NCBI GenBank assembly: GCA_028752905.1
Contig: JAQNBH010000004.1
Coordinates: forward strand, 31,982,975 to 32,046,974
Direction: 5' to 3'
DNA length: 64,000 bases
Origin: Cladorhizidae sp. MBARI D1340-BT2
Taxonomy: Eukaryota > Porifera > Demospongiae > Poecilosclerida > Cladorhizidae
The position numbers and the translations under genes are program-made. The notes under the pieces are model-generated. The model searched no databases. It had not been told where the DNA came from and saw only the letters and a list, made by a program, of their open reading frames with translations. Numbering within the stretch: position 1 is the stretch's first letter; each line of letters opens with the position of its first letter. Below, one piece after another: positions 34,332 to 46,094 of this stretch.

Positions 34332-34692
34332 TGTCGGGGGGATTGAGCCTGTTTCCGGGGAAGCCGATCCCTGACAACCATAGCGAGACTTATTAACTTA
34401 TGGCTAGTTAATTAGAGTAACAGTAATTCATACCTAGAGACTTGTAGATGCACACACGTACCTACTGGCCATCCATTGGTCGTGGTTTAGGCAGAGACTC
34501 ATTAGAGTGTTACCTTATAAGGGCTGGTGCTACCTTATAAGGGCTGGTGGGAGAATCTATAAAAGGCAATCCACCAGCCACTTGTGGGAGTTCGAGGTGT
34601 TGAGCAAAATTATAGTTTTTGTTGAGCACCCGAGTCAGTGACCGTAAGATTATGATATTCCAGAGACTGGTGAACACACTGCCTCCATAACA
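34332..34692 (+). mobile_element. Possible solo LTR, 361 bp
   Basis: It begins TGTCGGGGGGATTG and ends CCTCCATAACA, the TG...CA form of LTRs. TATAAAAG lies at 34558-34565, a suitable promoter position. The next bases are TGGCTACAT, beginning TGG as primer-binding sites do. The LINE to the right is cut exactly here. No target duplication is visible and there is no second copy, so it stays tentative. Confidence 0.4.
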
Positions 34693-37600
34693 TGGCTACA
34701 TAAAATAAAAAATTATATCCCGTGAAGACTCACCAACACCACCTACCACTGCATGCTGTTTCCTGTTACATAGGTAACTCTTTATTGAGGCTATTGTGAG
34801 ACTGTCAAACCATAGTTTGTCAGTTTTCCAAGAGTGACTGATGAGGGGATCGAGTCCAATGCTTTTGTTAAAATGGTGCATACCTCCTGACCATATTCCA
34901 ATACCTTAAGCCAATCATGTGCTGACAGTAAAGCGATTTTCCATGTTGGAAACCCCATTGCTTGTCAGATAGTGGGTGCAATACTTCCAACTGGTCAGGG
35001 ATGGACTGATGTATTTGGTGCTTGTTTGATTTGAGGATGGGAACAACAGAGGAGGGTTTCTAACATTATGGGAAGCACCCGTGAGTAATAGATAAGTTGA
35101 AAAGTTTTGTGAGAGATGGGGTAATGCATTTTTGCTGATATTCCATCCGGACCATTTGCTTTTGTGATGTCCAGTGACATTATCATACAAAATACTTCCT
35201 ACCTATACACAGGAACTTGTCTGCAAGGGATATAATTTTAACTGTCATGTGTAACATTATCAGACTGACATAAAGGGGGAAGGGCTTGGTTGAAGCACTG
35301 CGACAAAAATTCAATTAGCATATTGGCCATGTCTGAGTCAGACTCACCAATTTCATAATTATAATGGAGAGTTGGGGATGGCAGACTTTTTCTTGTTCAG
35401 ATATTTTACCTTTTTACAGAACTCTTTTTGGGGGGGTGGGGTGGGTGGGGTGGGTGGGGGTGGGTGGGTGGTGGGTGGGGTGTTTATCCTCTCCAGATTC
35501 TCTGACTTAGCATTACGTAGCAACCCTACAACTTCATTTCTAAGTTTCTTATACTTGGACTTCTCATGTTATTGCTGGTTCTCCATGCAGCTCTGGATGC
35601 CACATTTCTTTTCCTGATTAGCCGAATGACATGTGTTGACAACCAGGGAACATTTTTTTGTTACTCAAAGTCTGCTGAGGAATGCATGCAGACATGATTT
35701 CATAAAATTTCGCAGACCAGTTAGCTGCAGAACCATTAATGTCCCTTCCCCTTAGTAAACCATACCAGTTAGATGCATTGATCATTTCAGAAGCCCTGTC
35801 AAAATCAACATCCCTATAGCCCAAATTATTAGGGCTAGTTCTTATGTGCCCAGTTTGGTGTTTCCATGTAAAGGTCGGGATAGGTCCAGACCAAGCTGAT
35901 CTGAGTTAGATAGTGGAGGAAGTGTGACACACTTGTAAATAGACGTTTTGTCAGATACTAGCACCAAATATATCAAAGGGTCCCAATTTTGAATGCAAAT
36001 GTGCATTAATGTTCAAACAACTTCCAAAAGTGAAAAATCTTACTGAATACTTTGAAGTTTTGAAAGATGTGTGGTTTGGGTTGAGAACATTAATATTAGA
36101 GTCACCAATTAAGATGAAACTGGAGAAGTGATGCAGATAAATTTGCTGCAAGGTACTACATAAGCTATCAAAATAAGGAGCCGGTGATGAAGGAGGACGA
36201 TATACAGTTACTCATTACTACAAAGTGACGTGACTTTTGTAGCTACAAACTCAAAGTTATCTGTGCCGTTTGATATTATTTCCCAGATTAGAGTAGCAAG
36301 AACCTACATGATGAAGCCACATGCCTATTTCTATCATGTCTGATTAAGCTCCTGGTCAACGATTTCCTCAGACAGTCATGATTCGATGATACACACAATA
36401 GATGGATGTTTATCAGCAACCTCAGCACTCAATATATCTAGTTTGGGAAATAAACTCCTTGTGTTAGAATAGAGAATAGTGCATAAACAAACTGTTCTGC
36501 ATGTGCAGTTAAATTGCTTGATCTCTTGGTGCAGACTTGGGGAGAATTGTAGTTGATGGGATCATGAGGACATACGAGTGCGAAAGATTAATGCGCATTG
36601 TAATGGGAGACTGCAGGTGATGCTTTGTTGCTGATGTGATCATTAAGACCTACAAGTGCCGAAGTATTATTGTGTTAGAGTGGCAGACTACAGGTGATGC
36701 ATGTAGTCATGTAGGTTGGTGAGAGGTTCTAGTAGGCAGCTTTGCCTGGTCACTTTTAGGATCTGTGTGCACTATTATCGTCCAGGACAACTGCAAGGCC
36801 TGAGCTTTGCTTTGGAGATAGCACAACCAGAAACGATAACATGGTTCAAACTTTGAAAAGCAGCAAGACAGCCGGCTCACCGTTAGCAGCATCAGCATGA
36901 TTTAAGTTTAGTAAATCATTTGGTAGAACTTGCAACATGGTTGACTCGACTGAATCCGGGACATATTTCAAAAGTATAACCCTTTACCATATAATACCAT
37001 ATTTTGTTACAGCATATTTTAATCAACTTATGATTAGTACCAGACTTTATGCGATTCCAGTGAACTCTTTATAGCAGGATTGATTCCTTCATTCACTTAT
37101 TTGGTACTAAATCTGGTTTAACAGAATTTTTTTGAAACTGGGACAGATGAGACCTCTTTGCTAGGACATCCAATGCATCACATGATCTGGTCAACTTCAC
37201 TAGAATAGGGCATTGACGCTCAGGCTAGTATTTACCCACTCTAAAGCAGTCATGAACAGAGTGCTCAGTTATATGTTCACTTGTTGAGTATAGCACTGAC
37301 ACACTCTTTCCATATTCTCTGCCTGGCTCATAGTCTTTGGAGGGCATTCCTTAATTCAGTGCACTACCAGGTTAAATTTCCGGTTGTGGTCATGGATACA
37401 GTTAGAAATAAGTTTAGAGGTTGAGTTGGGCTTTACTACACTTGCATATGTCTTCTTAAGTCTCTCCAGTTGAGTTCATTGGGATTTTTTATTACCTGAG
37501 ATTTTCCCCCCACATAGGCCTTGGTTAAGCTGATGATCCAATTCAATTTTGATATCTCATTCTTAGGGTTGCAATTTCTAAGTTATATTTACTAAGTTGA

Positions 37601-37730
37601 CAGTGAGTGCATGAAAAGGTTTCAATGGAAGTAGTCAGCTGAGCAAAAACCACCGCTGAGAGGCCAGCACATCTCCTGTGTAAGTATCCATGATTTTGCT
37701 ACAAAGATTGAATCCTTAGACTTCTCTACC
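34693..37730 (-). pseudogene. CR1/L2-like LINE, ORF1-like, endonuclease and RT parts
   Basis: This is the most complete LINE in the window, read right to left. At 37400-36950 an ORF1-like region shows IEECPPKTMSQAE-type, VHDCFRVGKY and PILVKLTRSCDALDVLAKRS pieces. At 36470-35950 the APE endonuclease shows RSLFPKLDILSAEVAD, CIIESWLSEE and FILIGDSNINVLNPN (normally GDFN). At 35824-35618 the linker shows INASNWYGLLRGRDINGSA and ANWSAKFYEIMSACIPQ. At 35190-34700 the RT starts with LDITKANGPDGISAKM and ends at VVGGVGESSRD, before the YxDD box. The endonuclease nicks target DNA and the RT copies element RNA from the nick. Frames change often and stops are common, so it is dead. It is truncated at 34693, where a TGT...ACA sequence begins. 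Confidence 0.85.
35430..35482 (+). repeat. G-rich tract, G-quadruplex candidate
   Basis: GGGTGGGTGGGG-type runs repeat with single-T spacers for about 50 bp, well beyond the four G3 runs a quadruplex needs. It interrupts the LINE. Confidence 0.85.
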
Positions 37731-38671
37731 ATCAGTGGCATATACTTACATGACTCATACATGCTATATTTCATTCTTGTCATTACACACAAGTGCATAT
37801 TCTTTCTATGATGATCCTAACCATCATAGTAAAATCACTTGCGCATATGTATAGCCAATTCTGGACTAAAATGGTGGTGAGTTTTATTTAGGTGAATTAC
37901 CTAAAGCAAAGTAAGATTACCTTATAATTTAAAGGAGTTAACACATGGGTGTCTAGTATACTACAGGAGCTATCAAATGGTTGTCTAGTATACTACAGGA
38001 AGTGCTGCATTGAGATTAATAATCCCACAAACTCTCTAAATATACGTGCCATGTTAGTATCTTACCTATTGCTTTTGTGATGGGCCATTATGCAGCATGA
38101 TGGTGTGACCACAGTGCAGCTTTCTATTGGTGACGGAATGGTGGTCCAGCAAGTAACCAAATTACTGCAAGTCCTGGGAGGAGCCGAACAGGAAATTCTG
38201 CAATCTCCATTATATGATACAATATGTAAGGTCGTACAGATAATTATGGATTGCTCTTTGACTAAGTATGCAGATAGCATGGGGTAGGCTGATGACAGTC
38301 AAAAGTATATTTGACATAGCTGCCCTGAGGGATGCGGTGACGTCAGCAAGAAGTCAATAAGAAAACAATGCATGAAAATTTGCTACCAAACAGTCATGCT
38401 GAAGGGAAAAAATAGTACTAATAACAAAATTACATGACCTAGATAATGTGAAAGAGATACTGAACTTTACTACACATAAACATTATTATATCAGATGTGT
38501 AAATGTATTTTCAGGTTAGACATAGAAGCATGTGAATCACAGAATCTAATCTTGAAAGGGTGTCACATTGACACAACTGGGGGTCAATAAAGACTATCGC
38601 CAAATTTGTTGTTGTTTCATGTGGAAAGGAATTGTATATGTGTGAAGAATTTGGCTTATAACATAATGTAC
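37731..38671. other. No recognised gene; one unassigned frame
   Basis: A plus frame at 38090-38286 (QLSIGDGMVVQQVTKLLQ, then DTICKVVQIIMDCS) looks protein-like and ends at a possible donor GGGTAGGC. No family was recognised and there is no acceptor at its start. TTGTCTAGTATACTACAGGA is duplicated near 37954 and 37981. Confidence 0.35.
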
Positions 38672-40165
38672 TGTACAGTATTAATACCACACCTGAATTG
38701 CCTCGTATACAGTATTAATACCACACCTGAATTGCTTCCTGTAGTACAGTATTAATACCACACCTGAATTGCTTCCTGTAGCAGTACACCTCCTGTAGCA
38801 GTATTAATACCACACCTGAATTGCTTCCTGTAGTACAGTATTAATATCACACCTGAATTGCCTTCTGTAGCACGAATTGCTTCCTGTAGTACAATATTAA
38901 TACCACACCTGAATTGCCTCCTGTAATCAGTATTAATAACACACCTGAATTGCCTCCTGTAATACAGTATTAATAACACACCTGAATTGCCTCCTGTAGT
39001 ATAGTATTAATATCACACCTGAATTGCCTCCTGTAATACAGTATTAATAACACACCTGAATTGCCTCCTGTAGTATAGTATTAATACTACACCTGAATTG
39101 CCTCCTGTAATACAGTATTAATAACACACCTGAATTGCCTCCTGTAGTACAGTATTAATACCACACCTGAATTGCTTCCTATAGTACAGTATTAATACCA
39201 CACCTGAATTGCCTCCTGTAATATAACACACCTGAATTGCCTCCTGTAATACAGTATTAATAACACACCTGAATTGCCTCCTGTAGTATAGTATTAATAC
39301 CACACCTGAATTGCCTCCTGTAATACAGTATTAATACCACACCTGAATTGCCTCCTGTAATACAGTATTAATAACACACCTGAATTGCCTCCTGTAGTAC
39401 AGTATTAAGACCACACCTGAATTGCTTCCTATAGTACAGTATTAATACCACACCTGAATTGCCTCCTGTAATACAGTATTAATAACACACCTGAATTGCC
39501 TCCTGTAATACAGTATTAATAACACACCTGAATTGACTCCTGTAATATAGTATTAATACCACACCTGAATTGCCTCCTGTAATACAGTATTAATAACACA
39601 CCTGAATTGCCTCCTGTAGTACAGTATTAAGACCACACCTGAATTGCCTCCTTTAGTATAGTATTAATACCACACCTGAATTGCCTCCTGTAATACAGTA
39701 TTAATAACACACCTGAATTGCCTCCTGTAGTACAGTATTAATACCACACCTGAATTGCCTCCTGTAATACAGTATTAATACCACACCTGAATTGCCTCCT
39801 GTAATACAGTATTAATAACACACCTGAATTGCTTCCTGTAGTGTATTAATACCACACCTGAATTGCCTCCTGTAGCACAGTATTAATACCACACCTGAAT
39901 TGCCTCCAGTAGTACAGTATTAATACCACACCTGAATTGCCTCCAGTAGTACAGTATTAATACCACACCTGAATTGCTTCCTATAGTACAGTATTAATAC
40001 CACAACTGAATTGCTTCCTATAGTACAGTATTAATAACACACCTGAATTACCTCCTGTAGTAGAGTATTAATACCACACCTGAATTGCTTCCTATAGTTA
40101 ATATACCACACCTGAATTGCTTCCTGTAATAGAGTATATATTAGTATCACACCTGAATTGCATAC
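38672..40165. repeat. 37-bp minisatellite, about 40 units
   Basis: The unit is CCTGAATTGCCTCCTGTAGT, ACAGTATTAATACCACA. Variants alternate: CTTCCTG for CCTCCTG, TAACACA for TACCACA, TAATA for TAGTA. Partial units lie near 38785, 38870, 39220 and 39840. The alternation of the TAACACA and TACCACA types suggests dimer or trimer higher-order units. Confidence 0.96.
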
Positions 40166-40614
40166 CACTATATAGTTATAGGGGGGAAAGTGAAATTGCG
40201 GTGAAATGCGCCAATAAGCATGTACAAATTTTGGAAAGATGGATGTAGTAGCTCTCTAACTAACTATGTTAATTGTTTAGTATTTTTTCTACGCCCATTC
40301 ATATTGTATGGTATTAACACGAGATAGCATGTTTGTAGTGGAGATTTTGTATAAATACCACTCCTGATGTAGCGGAGTTGGCAATTACACTCGGCTTTGC
40401 CTTGTGCCAATTTTTTCTCAACCCCACTAAATTACTTGTGGCCAATTTCACTAGGAGCCATGCCATTTCCCATACAAATCCATCAGTTTTGTGCCATTGT
40501 TGTTTAAGTAGTGTCTGATGTGCCTATTTTTAAATTGAGTGTGGCAGCACTGTATTCTTCCATGTGCTAGGTAACATCGAATGTATATAATAATACATAT
40601 AATTATCACTACAT

Positions 40615-41160
40615 AGGGCTCACGGATACAACTTTCAAGGCACGCTACACAAACCACAAGTTCTCCTTCAACCACGAAAACAAGAGAAACACTACAGAAC
40701 TCTCCAAATACATATGGAAACTTAAAGACAGCAAAACCAGACACAACATAAAATGGGCCATTATCGACAGAGCAGCATCGTATTCCACCATATCGAAACG
40801 TTGCATTGCTGAAAAACTTTACATCATCTACTCCGACAGCCAATCATCATTGAACAAGCGATCGGAATTCCTTTCAAAGTGTAGGCACAAGATCTCCTCA
40901 AGAGCATTTGAATTACCACACTCATCAACACCCATTCATTAACGCCCATCCATAGACTTGCATCACCCCACTTGCCTGCCCCACCTCATATATGCTCACA
41001 TGCCACCTCAGTTGCTCATTGTCCCTGATGATTGCATTAGCATGAAACTGCAGTAGGACTAGCCATCCCAGTACTTTTCTATATTCAATAGCTCTGCCTT
41101 AACACAGATTGAGCACTATTTGTAGCCTTCATCAGAAAACTACCTTCTAAGTATATATAT
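40615..41160 (+). pseudogene. Penelope-like element 3' end with GIY-YIG endonuclease C-terminal half
   Basis: The plus strand from 40618 reads TDTTFKARYTNHKFSFNHEN, then NTTELSKYIWKLKDSK and NIKWAIIDRAASYSTISKRC, then SLNKRSEFLSKCRHK. This is the well-known second half of the GIY-YIG endonuclease of Penelope-like retroelements. That domain nicks target DNA for reverse transcription. The usual zinc-knuckle CNLCLTEK is reduced to CIAEK. The GIY and YIG strands and the whole RT are absent. After the stop at about 40940 the 3' tail runs to a TA tract at 41160. A second tail lies at 3460-3540 and a second, worse copy at 19002-19345. Confidence 0.85.
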
Positions 41161-41197
41161 AATATATATATATATAATTGTACAATAATATTATTTG

Positions 41198-41388
41198 CTC
41201 AACATATTGTCATCATGTGCGCACTGTGAAAGACAAACTAAAAACACACACCAGCACTACACACAGTACCAGTTAAATCACTTGCGTTTGATTGGAGTTG
41301 ATTTTATTGGCCTTATATCAAGGCATTAATCAATGATTATTTCGCCATGTTCGTTGAAGCTGTGACATTACCAGATAGAGTGTTGTAG
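41198..41388 (+). pseudogene. Ty3/gypsy-type integrase fragment
   Basis: The plus frame from 41198 reads LNILSSCAHCERQTKNTHQ, the C-x-x-C half of the integrase zinc finger. It is followed by LRLIGVDFIG, the start of the catalytic core with its first aspartate. A one-base shift later it reads INDYFAMFVEAVTLPD, the DYF-KFVEA block that holds the next strand and its aspartate. Integrase joins element DNA to the host. Only about 60 residues remain. It sits directly after the Penelope tail with no LTR nearby, so it is a relic. Confidence 0.7.
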
Positions 41389-42150
41389 ATTTATTAATGA
41401 GCTTTGCAAACACTTGCCAAATATGCATTCATTTGTGAGTAAGCTTGTAAGTGAGCTTTCCTTATCTTTTCAGCTGTCTCTGGCTTTGCTGACAAATGTT
41501 AATATCCTACAAGACTCAATTTGCTCTGTTTCAGTGGACAGCTTGTAGATTTTGATATAGCTTTTAGTGATTTTATGTTGGACAGCTGTACATATAATGT
41601 TCCGTGAATCAATACATATGACCTGCATTCTGGAGTAAGGTTTGAAATTGGATTGTGGGGGCAGAGGAAGGGGGAACGGAGTGATACATAGTGCTACAGA
41701 TATGTATACAGAGTGGAGAGGTACAGAGTGATACAGAGTGGTAGTACCGGTACAGTGTGATGACAAATGTGAATCTCCCCAAGACCTCCTTCTCTGCTTA
41801 ATTTGCTCTGTTTCAGTGGACAGCTTTGAAGTTAGAGGAATGAATGGGGAGAAGAGAAAGTTAAAAAGAGAGAATGTATAGGAATAGATGCATTGAACAG
41901 AGGAATAGATATTGTGAAAGTAGGGGATATATAGAAGAATAAAACTGACGGTTAGAGGCATAGAAATTAGAAAAATAGAAGGTAAAGGGATACACACAAT
42001 GAAGGTCGAGGAATAGCTTGAGAGAAGGAGGAATACCTAGTGCGAGGTTAGAGGAATAGACACAGTGAAGGTAGTTGAATAGTGTGAAGTTTGGTAGAGG
42101 AATATATAAGAGGAATAGAAAGAGTGAAGGTAGAAGATATATGGATTTCA
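41389..42150. other. Duplicated scraps and AG-rich degenerate repeat
   Basis: AATTTGCTCTGTTTCAGTGG followed by ACAGCTT occurs at about 41518 and again at about 41800, each time after GACAAATGT. From 41835 to 42145 the purine-rich theme GAGGAATAGA repeats loosely, with AGTGAAGGTAG. A gene is not evident. Confidence 0.5.
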
Positions 42151-43334
42151 GAATGATCGCTTTCTCACTAAAAAGGTTTTCTGCATTTCCAGTGGAATTA
42201 ATTTTGCAGGTTAAAGTACAGGGGCATAGTTGGCTAATATGTCGATGGTATCAAGCAATAGCTGCACGCACTTTAACTTTTCCATTATAGCCTTTTTACA
42301 TCTGTCAATTAATTATATATACGTATATACCTCTCAGAATAATTCTTGTGCTATATGTTGTAAAAATGTAAATAATAAGTCGTGTGATGATGGTGCATGG
42401 TCAAAATCAAACCCCACTTCTGTTTTCAAAATAATTATATGTACCTAAATTATCCTTTCAATATTCAATATATTAGATCTTTAATACAGATGGAGATTCC
42501 TCACCTAACAACAGTACCGAAGCAAAGCAGCAATCTCTAATACTGTCATAAAATTAATATATATATTGCAGCTGCATGGCTCATCAACTTTCCCTCAAAT
42601 TAATTATTATGATGAATATACTTGCTAGTAGTCAGCTATCCAAAATAAGATCAAGAGCGTTTATTAATCTGAAATGGTTGCTCTCATATTTCTGCTGTTT
42701 GAGACTAATTCAGGGGACCTAAAACTCAGGCAAAAATTGCACGCTGTTGTTCGAGCTTTAATTGGTCTCTATGCATGCAATCTTATAGCCAAAAGGACAG
42801 ATCTCTCGGTGTGTGCCTTATCATTTGAGGTGGGTGGGGAGTGACAACCAGTGATTGAGTCAGCAGTTGTATGTGAACGAGTAGAGGTCCCTGATATGCT
42901 GGCTCTGAGAATACACCTTAAAATTTTAGAGTCAAGCTAAAATTAAATTGCTGTTGCATGTAGCTCAGGAATCTTGCTTGCTGATAAGAGGGTGTGGTAT
43001 TGTAATAATCTTTTCTATTTTATACAAGCGACAAACTATTATCATACATAAGTGATATATACCACTCAAGCACATGCCACTCGCCCAATACTGCGAGTTT
43101 GCCCTCCTCTTTTTAAGGTTCCTCCTTCACTGTGAGGACACAAGGGAGACCTGCCACACATAAAACCTGCTGTCCATGGTGCATGTTGTTGGGGAATCCA
43201 CTTAGATATTCATAGAACTTTTGAATATTTGTTGTTGTTGTTGTTTATACAGAACTGAAACCATTAAATTTAAATCAACCTCTGCACTGATAGTCTCCTC
43301 CTTCTGAAAGTCCTAGATCCAGCTCTGGTGTGTT
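42151..43334. other. No recognised gene
   Basis: Short frames only (up to 72 codons). No repeat or transposon end was seen. Confidence 0.35.
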
Positions 43335-43915
43335 TATAATATATACGGCCTAATACATTGTATGTGTTGTATAATATATATTGCCTAATACATTGCATGT
43401 GCTGTATAATATATACTGCCTAATACATTGTATGTGTGTATAATATATATTGCCTAATACATTGTATGTGTGTATAATATAAATTATACTGCCTAATACA
43501 TTGCATGTGCTGTATAATATATACTGCCTAATACATTGCATGTGCTGTATAATATATACTGCCTAATACATTGTATGTGTGTATAATATATACTGCCTAA
43601 TACATTGTATGTGTATATAATATATATTGCCTAATACATTGTATGTGTGTATAATATATTGCCTAATACATTGCATGTGCTGTATAATATATACTGCCTA
43701 ATACATTGCATGTGCTGTATAATATATACTGCCTAATACATTGTATGTGTGTATAATATATACTGCCTAATACATTGCATGTGTGAATAATATATATTGC
43801 CTAATACATTGTATGTGTGTATGATATATATTGCCTAATACATTGTATGTATGTATAATATATATTGCCTAATACATTACATGTATGTATAATATATATT
43901 GCCTAATGCATGGTA
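43335..43915. repeat. 34-bp AT-rich minisatellite, about 17 units
   Basis: The unit is GCCTAATACATTGTATGTG and TGTATAATATATACT. Two types alternate, TTGTATGTGTG and TTGCATGTGCTG, giving blocks of two or three units. Confidence 0.95.
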
Positions 43916-44070
43916 TAGGCGAGCAGCAAAGAGAGTCTCAGACAGCTATCATGATGCTGATAGAGTGGCTCAACAAGAACCTGGTAATGGACACAGGTAT
44001 TTGTTTTGACAAATGAATATCACTCATATATAAATTGCCATACAAGAACACAATTCAATTCCTGATTCAG
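43916..44070 (+). other. Possible short exon next to the 60-bp array
   Basis: The plus frame from 43916 reads RRAAKRVSDSYHDADRVAQQ and then EPGNGH, and reaches the donor-like ACAG/GTATTTG at about 43996. A pyrimidine-containing stretch ending TTCAG follows just before the array. This could be a small exon of an unknown gene. No homology is known to me. Confidence 0.25.
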
Positions 44071-44405
44071 GTGAGGATGGCAGTAGTGATGGGGAGCTAG
44101 TGCACCTTGCAGGACTGCATTATGATTCAGGTAGTAGTGATCGGGAGCTATATAGTGCACCTTGCAGGACTGCATTATGATTCAGGTGAGGATGGCAGTA
44201 GTGATGGGGAGCTAGTGCACCTTGCAGGACTGCATTATGATTCAGGTGAGGATGGCAGTAGTGATGGGGAGCTAGTGCACCTTGCAGGACTGCATTATGA
44301 TTCAGGTGAGGATGGCAGTAAGTGATGGGGAGCTAGTGTAGGACTGCATTATGATTCAGGTGAGGATGGCAGTAGTGATGGGGAGCTAGTTCCTTGCAGG
44401 ACTGT
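44071..44405. repeat. 60-bp tandem repeat, about five units, coding-like
   Basis: Units repeat GATTCAGGTGAGGATGGCAG, TAGTGATGGGGAGCTAGTGC and ACCTTGCAGGACTGCATTAT. In one frame this gives DSGEDGSSDGELVHLAGLHY (20 residues per unit), open from 44107 to 44325. Units 2 and 5 have deletions that break the frame. Each unit also carries an acceptor-like CCTTGCAG/G and a donor-like TTCAG/GTGAGG. Confidence 0.85.
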
Positions 44406-46065
44406 ATTATGACATGGCCAAGCTTTCCTTCATGCCAAACCCAATTCAGAGCCAGATCAGTATGATGGAATAACTAGAACATACTTACGTAGAGTTTGAC
44501 AACATCTTGTCATACAAGCTTAATTAATGTCATCACCTCTTTAAAAAATACAGTTTATGTATGTGTGTATCGTTGCACTCTAACAAATGACAGGAAAAAT
44601 GGACAGTCATTATTAAAGGAAGAATACTAAATTGGATTGGGAGGTGACTTTAAAAAATATCATGGCATAAGGCTCTTAGAGTTCCCTGATTTGGGTCCAT
44701 GTTCTTATCAAGCAATGGTCAAATGTGTGACTTGACATTCAGATACCTAAACCTGTAAAGGTTAATAATGACAACACAATTTGTATATATACCCATATTG
44801 GGGTGTACAGGCATTTGAAGTGGACCTATACCTCAGAGTATTCCAATGTGATGTATATACTGAAGCTGAGATCAATATGTGGACTGCACCTTAAGATTTG
44901 TATTGTAATCAGATGTGGTATACTTCACATACTGCAGCTATGTTGATGATATTTGAAGAGATTATCATGAATCTTTTTATTAGGCTAGGATTCAGTATTG
45001 AAAATAGATTGGGTGGTTGCTGGTGACTTATATTGAGAAAGGAACACCCAAACTCTTGCAGTTATCCTCAGCCAACTGGTCATACTTTGGTTATGTATAT
45101 ATAATGAATCTCCCCCCCCCCCTGGTGTAATAATGTTTTCCAATCCATGATACTTGATTTGTGAATTGAACAGTGAATAACATTACTGAAATAGAGATGG
45201 TCAAAATAGTGACTGAAAAAAATGGTCCACTCAAACATTCTCACTACAATATATGGTGTGCTCTAGAATTGATAGTGTATCCTTAGGAATGCAAAGGGAG
45301 TAAACTAGTTGACAACCGGCCATCATGAATGTAATTTGGACATAAATTGTTGAAGATTGATTGCCCATTGCATCAAGCTCTACATATTAGGTGTGAGAAA
45401 GATAAAAGCGAGAGAAAAAAAAGATGACAGATAGATATAGGTGACAAGCTGAACAGGTGGGAGGAGTCTAACTCTTCCTGGAAGTGGCTGCATACACAGG
45501 TGTACATACATCCCCCCCCCTATTTCCCCCCTTGATCAGGACTGATGGAGTTCTAAGTTGTATGTTCAATAAGTAAAAATGCACTAACAAAAGCCGATGA
45601 ATATCTGTATATAGCACATGAGGGTTTTATGCTTCACATAGAATTGCATTAGGTTTGTACAACACTTGATAGATAAAGCCACTAAGTGCAATGTTGCTCC
45701 AGTGTTTGTCTATAGTTAATATCATGAAATTGAAATTGAGCATTGTTTACTAAGGGAAATACATAATTATTATAGTCAGAAATAGTGAAGTGAACTTAGT
45801 ATTGTTAAATTATCAGAAGAACAAGCAGAGTTTAAAGTGCATGTGACATGGAACAAAAATCTAGTCCAATGCCAATGAAGGCCGTCAAGGACAACTGCAT
45901 TACTATATTGAATTGAAAATTGTACATAATTAACAGCATCTATAATTTTTCTGGGATAGTTATCCATGAGTCAACACTACCTATATTCATCAGTTTGAAT
46001 CATAAGCTGTGCTTACAAGGATTTTATCACAGATTTAAGCCCATTCCATAAATATTTGGTTAGCT
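44406..46065. other. No recognised gene
   Basis: C runs at about 45110-45123 and 45511-45530. Short frames only. Confidence 0.35.
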
Positions 46066-46094
46066 AACCCACTTCAATTAAATTGAAGTGGGTT
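46066..46094. repeat. 29-bp palindrome
   Basis: AACCCACTTCAAT and ATTGAAGTGGGTT are exact reverse complements around TAA. It may be a joined pair of transposon ends. Confidence 0.9.
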
